Positions 57,395 to 64,000 of a stretch of DNA of 64,000 bases are shown one piece after another. The stretch is taken from the NCBI RefSeq assembly GCF_030252185.1, contig NZ_CP126970.1:1240001-1304000 (forward strand), read 5' to 3'. The number at the start of each line of letters is the position of its first letter. Within the stretch, counting starts at the first letter, position 1. Position numbers and translations under genes: made by a program. The notes beneath the pieces were generated by a model. The model saw nothing but the letters and a program-made list of their open reading frames with translations. It was not told where the DNA came from and ran no database searches. Origin of the DNA: Corynebacterium suedekumii (GTDB lineage: Bacteria; Actinomycetota; Actinomycetes; Mycobacteriales; Mycobacteriaceae).

Positions 57395-58425
57395 GAGACA
57401 GCTCCGATTCGTCGGGAGCGGATGAGCAGGAGGATGAGGTAGGGCGCGCCGAGCAGGCCGGTGATGACCCCGACGGGATAGCGGGTGTCCAGGGCGAACT
57501 GGCCGAGCAGATCGGCGCCTAGGACGAGCAGGGCGCCGACGAGGCCGGCCGCGAGGACCGGGGAACCACCGGGGCCGATGAGCCGGGTGGCGATGGGGCC
57601 GGACATGAAGGCGACGAACGCGATCGGCCCGCAGGCGGCGGTGGCGACGGCGATGAGGGCCACCGCGGCGACGATGACGGAGATCCGGACGGTGCGGACG
57701 GGCACCCCCAGGCCGGTGGCGAGGTCGTCGCCCAGGCGCAGGACGGCCAGGCGGTGGTCGAGGAGCAGGATCGCCGGCACCGTGGCCGTCACGACGACGG
57801 CCACTGGCGCCACCCACGGCCAGCTCGCGGCGTTGAGGGATCCGGTGAGCCAGCGGGTGGCGGTGGGAAGGTCCCACGCCGCGGCCCGGGACAGGGAGTA
57901 GGTCACCACCGACTGCAGAAGGGCGGCGACGCCGATGCCGACGAGGATGAGCCGGGTGCCACCGAACCCCTGCCGGACGGACAGGAGGTAGATGGCGCCG
58001 GCGACGGCCAGGCCCGCCCCGAGGGCGAGGCCGGAGACCGCCGCCTGGCCCAGATGGAGGAACACGATGCCCACCACCCCGGCTGCCCCGGCACCGGAGG
58101 AGATCCCGATGATGTCCGGCGAGGCCAGCTGGTTGCGCAGCAGGGTCTGGAAGACGACGCCGGAGACGCCGAAGGCGCAGCCGGCCAGGACCGCGAGGGC
58201 GGTGCGGGGCAGGCGCAGCTCGCCGACGGTGTAGGACGCGCCGGGCACGGATTGTCCGGCGATGACCCGGGCCACCTCGACCGGGGTGTAGAAGGTCTCA
58301 CCGACCATGAGGGCGACGGCGACCAGGGCGGCGAGGACCGCGGTGAGAGCGAGTAACCGGTGGTGACGAGCGGCCCGGCGACGGGATCGACCGGTGGCGA
58401 GAGCGTAGGGGAGGGTGGTGGTCAC
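57391..58425 (-). CDS. Iron-siderophore ABC transporter permease (FecCD family)
   Basis: 344 residues with about nine to ten membrane helices; FecCD hallmarks LRLPRTALAVLAGCAFGVSG, LLRNQLASPDIIGISSGAGAAGV and the late GPIAFVAFMSGPIATRLIGP. FepG-like second permease. Its start overlaps the other permease's stop by four bases, and its end overlaps the ATPase gene, so the operon is tightly coupled. Confidence 0.94.
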   Translation of the reverse strand: MTTTLPYALATGRSRRRAARHHRLLALTAVLAALVAVALMVGETFYTPVEVARVIAGQSVPGASYTVGELRLPRTALAVLAGCAFGVSGVVFQTLLRNQLASPDIIGISSGAGAAGVVGIVFLHLGQAAVSGLALGAGLAVAGAIYLLSVRQGFGGTRLILVGIGVAALLQSVVTYSLSRAAAWDLPTATRWLTGSLNAASWPWVAPVAVVVTATVPAILLLDHRLAVLRLGDDLATGLGVPVRTVRISVIVAAVALIAVATAACGPIAFVAFMSGPIATRLIGPGGSPVLAAGLVGALLVLGADLLGQFALDTRYPVGVITGLLGAPYLILLLIRSRRIGAVS

Positions 58426-59438
58426 AATTCACGAACCTTCTGCCGACGGACGATCCAGATGAACAGCGGCGCGCCGAGCGCCGGGGTGAGAACGGCCACG
58501 GCGATCTCGCTGGGGCGGGCAATGACCCGGCCGAGGGTGTCGGCCCCGACGAGCAGCACCGCCCCGGTGACTGCGGTGGTGGGGATGAGCCAGCGGTGGT
58601 CGGTGCCCACCACCAGCCGGCACAGGTGCGGAACGATGAGTCCGACGAAACCGATGGGGCCGGCGAGGGCGGTGGCCGACCCGCAGAGGATGACCGCCCC
58701 CGCGCCGGCGAACAGCCGGGTGGTGCCGGGAGAGGAACCCAGGCCGGTGGCGACGTCGTCGCCGAGTGTGAGGGCGTTGAGGCCACCCGCGCTGGCCCAG
58801 CACAGCAGGCCGCCGGTGAGCAGGAACGGCACCCCGAGGGCCAGGTGGTCGAAGGTGGCGCCTCCGACGTCGCCGATCTGCCAGAAACGGAAGGTGTCCA
58901 TGACCTCGACCCGGGGCAGCAGGACGGCGCTGACGAGCGAGCCTGCCGCAGCCGCGGTGGCCGCGCCCGCCAGGGCCAGGGTGAGTGGCGACGGACCGCC
59001 GCCCCGCAGTCCACCGGACGTTCCCAGGCACCCGATGACGTAGACGAACAGGGCGGCCCCCGCCGATCCGAGGATGGCCACGATGAACGTGCTCACCCGG
59101 TTGTCCAGGCCGAAGAACGCGATGCCGACGACCACCGCCAGCGCCGCGCCGGACAGGACCCCGAATAAGCCCGGGTCGGCCAGCGGGTTGCGGGTGATGG
59201 CCTGCATCGTCGTGCCCGCCACCGCGAGCGCGGCCCCGACGGCCACGGCCAGCACGGTCCGCGGCAGGCGTTGGGTTGCGGCGGCCTGGTCGATGGTCCC
59301 GGAATGGCCGGTGAGGGCCGCGAGGGCGTCGGTGACGGCGATGTCGCGGGCGCCGAAGGCGACGGAGGCAACCGTGACGAGGGTGAGGGCAGCGAGCAGG
59401 GCAGCCGTGGTCAGGGTGCGTGGTGGGCGGGTCAGCAT
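58422..59438 (-). CDS. Iron-siderophore ABC transporter permease (FecCD family)
   Basis: 338 residues with FecCD features QRLPRTVLAVAVGAALAVAGTTMQAITRNPLADPGLFGVLSGAALAVV and GPIGFVGLIVPHLCRLVVG. FepD-like first permease, forming a heterodimeric channel with the next gene product. Ten bases separate it from the binding-protein gene. Confidence 0.94.
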   Translation of the reverse strand: MLTRPPRTLTTAALLAALTLVTVASVAFGARDIAVTDALAALTGHSGTIDQAAATQRLPRTVLAVAVGAALAVAGTTMQAITRNPLADPGLFGVLSGAALAVVVGIAFFGLDNRVSTFIVAILGSAGAALFVYVIGCLGTSGGLRGGGPSPLTLALAGAATAAAAGSLVSAVLLPRVEVMDTFRFWQIGDVGGATFDHLALGVPFLLTGGLLCWASAGGLNALTLGDDVATGLGSSPGTTRLFAGAGAVILCGSATALAGPIGFVGLIVPHLCRLVVGTDHRWLIPTTAVTGAVLLVGADTLGRVIARPSEIAVAVLTPALGAPLFIWIVRRQKVREL

Positions 59439-59448
59439 GATGGGGAGG

Positions 59449-60522
59449 TCACCTCAGGGAGTCAGCCAGCAGAGCGAAGTAGTCGCGCACACCCCAGGGG
59501 ATGGACAGCGGGGAGGGGTTGGCCGTCGCGGACAGCGGGCCGGTGCCGAGGAAGGCGACGTGCCCGTCGCGGATGGCGGGGATCTTCCCCATGAGTGGGT
59601 GGGCCTGCAGCTCGGCGAGGGTGGCCGCGTTCTCGGCGGGGTCGTCGGAGCCGTAGGAGACGATGAGGTCGACGTCGCCGAAGGACTCGACATCCTCGGC
59701 GGAGCGCTCGATCCAGAAGCTCTCGGCCTGCCCTCTCTCCTCCTGAACCACCTCCGGCACGCCGATCCCGGCCTCGGCGAGGAAGCCGGCCCGGGGGTCC
59801 TTCGTGCCGTAGAAGCCGATGGTGGACAGGTCGTTCTGGCCACCGAAGGAGGTGAACAGGACATTGGTGTCCTTGAGCTCCGGAAACTCGTCGAGGGCGG
59901 CGGTGACCTCGGCGTCGAGGGAGGCGTTGAGGTCCTCAGCCTCCGCGTCCTTGCCCAGCCCGGCTGCGTCGAGGGTGACCATGTCCGACAGCGAGGTTCC
60001 CCAGGGGATGCCCGGGTAGGCGACGACGGGGGCGATCTTGCTCAGCTTGTCGTAGTCGTCTTGGGTGATGCCGGAGTAGGCGGCGAGGATGACGTCGGGG
60101 CGGGTGTCGGCGATCTGCTCGAAGGGGATGGCGTCGGTCTCGTCGAACAGGACCGGGGTGTCGGCCCCGAGTTCGGCGAGAGTGTCCTCGACCCAGGGGA
60201 GGACACCGTCGCCGTCATCGTCGCCCCAGGTTGCCTTCGACATGCCGACGGGTACCACGCCCAGGGCGAGGGGGACCTCGTGGTTGGCCCAGCCGACGGT
60301 GGCCACCTGCTCCGGGGAGTCCTCGACGGTGGTCTGGCCGAAAGCGTGGGTGACGGTGACGGGGAAACCCGCGGCGGGGGCGGTCTGCCCGTCGGATCCG
60401 GCGGCCCCGGCCGTTCCGGGGCCGTCGTCGTCGGTGGCGCAGGCGGTGAGGGACGCGGTGGCGAGCGCGGCGGTGAGCACGGCGGCCGGCAGGGACCGGG
60501 GCAGGCGGGGACGGGAGGGCAT
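59449..60522 (-). CDS. Iron-siderophore-binding lipoprotein
   Basis: 357 residues from ATG 60522 with AAAGGA upstream; an ATG at 60546 lacks such a site. Lipobox LTAC with Cys28, so it is membrane-anchored on the outside. The mature protein is a periplasmic-binding-protein type III (TVEDSPEQVATVGWANHEVPLAL; DTRPDVILAAYSGITQDDYDKLSKIAPVV; DVDLIVSYGSDDPAENAATL). First gene of the operon, with a DtxR-like box about 50-70 bases upstream. Confidence 0.93.
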   Translation of the reverse strand: MPSRPRLPRSLPAAVLTAALATASLTACATDDDGPGTAGAAGSDGQTAPAAGFPVTVTHAFGQTTVEDSPEQVATVGWANHEVPLALGVVPVGMSKATWGDDDGDGVLPWVEDTLAELGADTPVLFDETDAIPFEQIADTRPDVILAAYSGITQDDYDKLSKIAPVVAYPGIPWGTSLSDMVTLDAAGLGKDAEAEDLNASLDAEVTAALDEFPELKDTNVLFTSFGGQNDLSTIGFYGTKDPRAGFLAEAGIGVPEVVQEERGQAESFWIERSAEDVESFGDVDLIVSYGSDDPAENAATLAELQAHPLMGKIPAIRDGHVAFLGTGPLSATANPSPLSIPWGVRDYFALLADSLR

Positions 60523-60571
60523 GGGCGAGTCCTTTCGACTGAACATCTCAATTCAATAAGGTAAGGCTCGG

Positions 60572-60590
60572 CTAAGTTAGCATGACCTAA
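60572..60590 (-). promoter_or_regulatory. DtxR (iron) box of the siderophore operon
   Basis: Read on the minus strand TTAGGTCATGCTAACTTAG, 14 of 19 matches to the DtxR consensus palindrome. A weaker half-site (GCCTTACCTTA) follows towards the gene. Fits iron-repressed control. Confidence 0.7.
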
Positions 60591-60716
60591 CACGGTTGGG
60601 GAAGTGTGTCCGCCGGAGACGTTCGCCCCGGATCCGGGCCACCTCACCGACCGGCCCCGACAGTCGGATGAATCACCCCGACCGCCCGCAGGTCGGCCCC
60701 ACTCCGGGTCGGCGGG

Positions 60717-60722
60717 TAGTCT
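60717..60722 (+). promoter_or_regulatory. Candidate -10 of the leaderless MFS gene
   Basis: TAGTCT, eight bases before GTG 60731; no Shine-Dalgarno is present. Confidence 0.4.
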
Positions 60723-60730
60723 GTTCCGCC

Positions 60731-61951
60731 GTGCCACGCCTGCGTTTCATCCCCACCGCGTCCCTGCCCGCCCGACCGCCGCTGCCCCGGCAGACCGAGA
60801 TCTCCGAGCCCCGCCGCATCATCGTCATGATCGCCCTGGCGCTGGGCGGTTTCGCCATCGGCACCTCCGAGTTCGTGTCCATGGGCCTGCTGCCGCTCAT
60901 CGCCGACGACTTCGGCATCGCCGAGAACCAGGCCGGCCACGTCATCTCCGCCTACGCGCTCGGCGTCGTGGTCGGCGCGCCGCTGATCACGGCGCTGACC
61001 GGGCTCGTGCCGCGCCGGCGGCTGCTGCTCATCCTCATGGCCGCGTTCACCCTCGGCCACGTGCTCGCCGCGATGTCGGACAGCTACCTCACCCTGCTGG
61101 CGGCCCGCTTCATCGCGGGCCTGCCGCACGGGGCGTACTTCTCGGTCGCCGGGCTCTCGGCGGCGTCGATGGCCCCGCCGGGGCAGCGGGGCCGGGCGCT
61201 GGCGTTCGTCGGCATGGGCCTGTCGGTGGCCACGGTCGCCGGCGTGCCCGCCGCCCAGGCGCTGGGGCAGGCGTTCGGCTGGGCCGCGGCCTATGTTCTG
61301 GTCGCGGTGCTCGCCGCGATCACCGTCACCGCGCTGTGGTTCCTCATGCCGCACATGACTCAGATGCCGGCGACGTCGGTACGCACGGAACTCGGTGCCC
61401 TTACCCGGCTGCAGGTGTGGCTGACCCTGGCCATCGGCACCGTCGGTTTCGGCGGTATGTTCGCCGTCTACACCTACATCGCGTGGACCATGACCGAGCG
61501 CGCCGGGATGGACGATCGCTGGCTGTGGGCCGTGCTCATGGCCTACGGCGTCGGCAGCGTGGCGGGCAACTGGTTCGGCGGCCGGCTGGCCGACCGCAAC
61601 CTCGACCGCGGCATCCTCTTCTCCCTGGTGATGATCGCCGTGGTGCTGGTGGCCTTCTTCGCCACTTCGCAGTGGGTGCTGCCGGGCGCCCTCACCTTCG
61701 CGTTCATCGGCTTCTTCGGCGCCAGCCTCGTGCCCAGCCTGCAGCTGCGCCTCATGGAGGTCGCCGGGGACGCCCAGACGCTGGCCGCCTCCCTCAACCA
61801 CTCGGCCCTCAATCTGGCCAACGCCTCCGGCGCGGCGCTTGGTGGGGCGGTCATCGCCGCCGGCCTCGGCTACGCGGCCCCCGCCCTCGCGGGCGCCGGC
61901 CTGGCGGTGACGGCCATCCTCATCTGGTTCCCGGCCGCCCGACTAAGGTGA
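60731..61951 (+). CDS. MFS transporter, AraJ-like drug/metabolite efflux
   Basis: 406 residues from GTG 60731; longer in-frame openings run into the DtxR box region. Twelve membrane helices. The start LALGGFAIGTSEFVSMGLLPLIADDFGIAENQAGHVISAYALGVVVGAP is typical of the AraJ/YdhP branch of DHA1 exporters, and the loop PRRRLLLILMAAF follows helix 2. Substrate unknown (sugars, arabinose-like or drugs in relatives). The stop overlaps the -10 candidate of xthA. Confidence 0.88.
   Translation: MPRLRFIPTASLPARPPLPRQTEISEPRRIIVMIALALGGFAIGTSEFVSMGLLPLIADDFGIAENQAGHVISAYALGVVVGAPLITALTGLVPRRRLLLILMAAFTLGHVLAAMSDSYLTLLAARFIAGLPHGAYFSVAGLSAASMAPPGQRGRALAFVGMGLSVATVAGVPAAQALGQAFGWAAAYVLVAVLAAITVTALWFLMPHMTQMPATSVRTELGALTRLQVWLTLAIGTVGFGGMFAVYTYIAWTMTERAGMDDRWLWAVLMAYGVGSVAGNWFGGRLADRNLDRGILFSLVMIAVVLVAFFATSQWVLPGALTFAFIGFFGASLVPSLQLRLMEVAGDAQTLAASLNHSALNLANASGAALGGAVIAAGLGYAAPALAGAGLAVTAILIWFPAARLR
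61944..61949 (+). promoter_or_regulatory. Candidate -10 of leaderless xthA
   Basis: TAAGGT, seven bases before ATG 61957, overlapping the end of the MFS gene. Confidence 0.35.
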
Positions 61952-61956
61952 GTGGA

Positions 61957-62856
61957 ATGAGTCTGACCATCACCTCCGTCAACGTCAACGGCATCCGTGC
62001 CGCCGTCAAGAAGCGCAACGAGGACAACCCGGGCATGCACGCCTGGCTCGAGGAGACCGACGCCGAGGTGGTCCTCCTGCAGGAGGTCCGCGCCACCGTC
62101 GACGAATCCGTCAAGGCCCTCCAGCCGGCCCTCGACGCCGGCTGGCACTACGTCGGCGCCCCTGCGGCGGCGAAGGGCCGCGCCGGGGTGGGCATTCTCT
62201 CCCGGGCACCGCTTGACGACGTTCGCGTCGGCTTCGGTTCCTTCCCCGATTCCGGCCGCTGGCTCGAGGGCACCTACGAGGGCGTGCGCGTCGCCTCCCT
62301 CTACCTGCCCTCCGGCTCCGCGGGCACGGAGAAGCAGGACGAGAAGTACCGCTTCCTCGACGAGTTCAGCGACATCCTCGACCAGCGCGCCGACGAGTTC
62401 GGCGACATGGTCATCGGCGGCGACTGGAACATCTGCCACCGACGCGAGGACCTGAAGAACTGGAAGACCAACCAGAAGAAGTCCGGTTTCCTGCCCGACG
62501 AGCGCGCCTTCATGGACTCCGTCTTCGGCGCCTTCCCGGAGGAGACCAGCCAGGAGAAGCCGGGCCTGGGTGAGTACTTCGGCGTCGTGGACTACGAGGG
62601 CCGCACCGTGCGCACCGCCGCGACGCAGCCCCGCTGGTTCGACGTGGCGCGCAGGCTCCAGCCCGAGGGCGACGGCCCTTACACCTGGTGGACCTTCCGC
62701 GGGCAGGCCTTCAACAACAACGCCGGCTGGCGCATCGACTACCAGGCCGCCACCGCGTCCATGCTCGAGCGCGCCGAGCGCTCCTGGGTCGACCGGGCCC
62801 CGACCGTGGAGACCCGCTGGTCCGACCACTCGCCGCTCAACGTCACCTACCGGTAG
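61957..62856 (+). CDS. xthA: Exodeoxyribonuclease III / AP endonuclease
   Basis: 299 residues. EEP-fold nuclease of the Xth family: SVNVNGIRAA (Asn), LLQEVRAT (metal-binding Glu), GDWNICHRREDL (Asp/Asn), YTWWTFRGQAFNNNAGWRIDYQ and the C-terminal WSDHSPLNVTY (catalytic His). Cleaves abasic sites and degrades DNA 3' ends in base-excision repair. Cytoplasmic. Confidence 0.95.
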   Translation: MSLTITSVNVNGIRAAVKKRNEDNPGMHAWLEETDAEVVLLQEVRATVDESVKALQPALDAGWHYVGAPAAAKGRAGVGILSRAPLDDVRVGFGSFPDSGRWLEGTYEGVRVASLYLPSGSAGTEKQDEKYRFLDEFSDILDQRADEFGDMVIGGDWNICHRREDLKNWKTNQKKSGFLPDERAFMDSVFGAFPEETSQEKPGLGEYFGVVDYEGRTVRTAATQPRWFDVARRLQPEGDGPYTWWTFRGQAFNNNAGWRIDYQAATASMLERAERSWVDRAPTVETRWSDHSPLNVTYR

Positions 62857-62860
62857 CGGC

Positions 62861-63670
62861 ATGGACGCGATCGACACCGCCCAGCTGCTGGTGGTCACCT
62901 TCATCATCGGCATCACCGCTGAGGCGATCACCGCGGCGCTGGCCGCCGGCCGTCAGCGGATGGACCTGTTCGGTGTCCTCGCGCTCGCGGCACTCACCGC
63001 CCTCGGCGGCGGCACGATCCGCGACATCCTCCTCGACTCCTACCCGCTGAGGTGGGTGGCGGAGCCGCGGTACCTCATCATCGTGGTCGTCGCCGCGCTG
63101 GTGACGGTGGCGCTGTCCTTCCTCATGCACTACTTCCGCCGGCTCTTCCTGCTTGCCGACGCCGTCGGCCTAGCCACCTTCTCCGTCATCGGCACCCAGG
63201 TGGCCCTCGACCTCGGCCACGGATTCGTCATCGCCTGCGTCGCCGCCGTGGTCAACGGCGTGTCCGGCGGCGTGCTCCGCGACCTCATATCCGACCGGGT
63301 CCCCCTGGTGTTCTCCAGGGAGCTCTACGCCTCCATCTCCGTGCTCGCCACCATCACCTACGTCGGCCTGCTGGAACTGGGACTCTCGGAGAACTGGGTC
63401 ATCGTCATCACCCTCATCGTCGCCTTCACCGTCCGCGTCATCGCCATGTACCGCGGCTGGCACCTGCCGGTGTTCGACTACCGGGGCGCCGAGCAGCCCG
63501 TCGATCCCCGACTGAGCATGTCCTACCAGTACATGCGCCGTGGCCTGCGCGCCGCCCGCCGTCGCACCCACTTCGACATCACGCGCTACCGACTGCTCGA
63601 CCGCAACCGGGGCGGGCAACCCCCTGAGGAGCAGAGCTGGGGGCCGGACGGGGAAACCGGTCCCCGCTGA
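62861..63670 (+). CDS. TRIC/UPF0126-type cation channel family protein
   Basis: 269 residues from ATG 62861, four bases after the xthA stop. Seven membrane helices in a duplicated arrangement; the two repeats carry the family motifs ALGGGTIRDILLD (~46-58) and VNGVSGGVLRDLISDRVPLVF (~131-151). Bacterial TRIC homologues form trimeric K+/cation channels; YicG/YadS-like members are also linked to glycine uptake. The C-terminal ~60 residues are a basic cytoplasmic tail. Confidence 0.9.
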   Translation: MDAIDTAQLLVVTFIIGITAEAITAALAAGRQRMDLFGVLALAALTALGGGTIRDILLDSYPLRWVAEPRYLIIVVVAALVTVALSFLMHYFRRLFLLADAVGLATFSVIGTQVALDLGHGFVIACVAAVVNGVSGGVLRDLISDRVPLVFSRELYASISVLATITYVGLLELGLSENWVIVITLIVAFTVRVIAMYRGWHLPVFDYRGAEQPVDPRLSMSYQYMRRGLRAARRRTHFDITRYRLLDRNRGGQPPEEQSWGPDGETGPR

Positions 63671-63739
63671 CACCTCGCCTGCTACCATGTTCACGACATA
63701 TGTCGGCGTTGTGACCAACAGAAGAGAAGTGGAAAGAAC

Positions 63740-63934
63740 ATGCGCGCACTCATCATCCTCATCCTCGGTGCCATCCTCGTCGCGGCCGGCTGGTTCTGGT
63801 ACGCGTCCATCGGTTTCTCCGTCCTGGCCATGGTGGCGGCGCTGGTGATGGGTGCCGGTGGCGCGCTGATCGTCTCCGCCATCGCCATCGGCCTGGACAA
63901 GCACAGCCCCACCTCCCGCAAGCTGGGCAAGTAA
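63740..63934 (+). CDS. Small two-helix membrane protein
   Basis: 64 residues with GAAAG upstream of the ATG. Two membrane helices (~4-20 and ~27-51), Gly- and Ala-rich, then a short basic tail (LDKHSPTSRKLGK). No motif. It is followed by a strong hairpin. Function unknown. Confidence 0.72.
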   Translation: MRALIILILGAILVAAGWFWYASIGFSVLAMVAALVMGAGGALIVSAIAIGLDKHSPTSRKLGK

Positions 63935-63958
63935 CGCCCGGGAGAAGCAGGCGTCGAT

Positions 63959-64000
63959 AAGCGACACCGCGAGGATCACCACGACCTTGCGGTGTCGCTT
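63959..64000 (+). terminator. Hairpin at the right window edge
   Basis: AAGCGACACCGC (63959-63970) and GCGGTGTCGCTT (63989-64000) are perfect inverted arms, extended by AGG/CCT inside. Probable terminator of the preceding small gene; any T-run beyond lies outside the window. Confidence 0.75.

Overview
This 64 kb window is high-GC actinobacterial chromosome and reads as a Corynebacterium. The evidence is a conserved gene order (groES-groEL with a His-rich tail, a WhiB gene, sigD-rsdA, guaB-guaB3-guaA, esrI/esrS-esrR; further on metQ-metN-metI, dnaE2, folD, metX/metY, monomeric icd and a siderophore uptake operon). Corynebacterial regulator sites (CIRCE, LexA, McbR and DtxR types) can be read by eye, and many genes lack a ribosome binding site, with a TANNNT -10 element 6-8 bases before the start codon. 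The species cannot be fixed from the sequence alone. No tRNA, rRNA, CRISPR array, insertion sequence or prophage was seen.

Layout. 0-4.9 kb: the end of an AspT-type transporter, a small membrane-anchored protein, the t6A cluster tsaB-rimI-tsaD, and two overlapping DUF3592-like genes. 4.9-9.5 kb: the CIRCE-controlled groES-groEL operon, a WhiB regulator, sigma factor SigD with its membrane anti-sigma factor, and a DUF5319 protein. 9.5-14 kb: purine genes guaB, guaB3 and guaA. 14-19.8 kb: a PAS-domain protein, a RidA protein, the envelope-stress three-component system EsrI/EsrS/EsrR, a small membrane protein and a methyltransferase. 19.9-27.9 kb: an accessory aromatic-catabolism cluster. It has a single-component FAD phenol hydroxylase, an intradiol hydroxyquinol-type dioxygenase, maleylacetate reductase, an esterase, a flavin reductase and a second, acyl-CoA-dehydrogenase-like oxygenase, with a divergent AraC-type regulator. 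28-31 kb and 38-41 kb: the mutagenic repair set imuA'-imuB and dnaE2, both with candidate LexA boxes on leaderless promoters. 31-38 kb: a sucrase/ferredoxin-like protein, a MerR regulator divergent from a SulP transporter, a HAD phosphatase and the metQ-metN-metI methionine importer. 41-43.6 kb: small membrane proteins and two bacterial PH-domain proteins. 43.7-46.5 kb: a visibly AT-richer insert with a small exported protein with a Cys-bounded hydrophobic tail, a four-segment membrane protein, a histidine kinase and a response regulator. 46.5-50.7 kb: trmL, folD, a DUF3017 protein, metX, and metY carrying a one-base frameshift. 50.8-55.6 kb: an exported subtilase fused to a CAP domain, a gene-poor spacer with palindromes, and icd. 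55.7-60.5 kb: an iron-siderophore ABC operon with a DtxR-like box. 60.7-64 kb: an MFS exporter, xthA, a TRIC-family membrane protein and a small membrane protein.

How parts work together. SigD/RsdA, WhiB and EsrISR form a stress and envelope-sensing block. ImuA', ImuB and DnaE2 should act as one SOS-induced translesion mutasome although they are about 7.5 kb apart. MetQNI import and MetX/MetY synthesis both carry McbR-like sites, so sulfur control should cover both. The aromatic cluster forms a route through hydroxyquinol and maleylacetate towards 3-oxoadipate. The 43.7-46.5 kb insert is the least explained part and the best candidate for an undescribed peptide-plus-sensor system.
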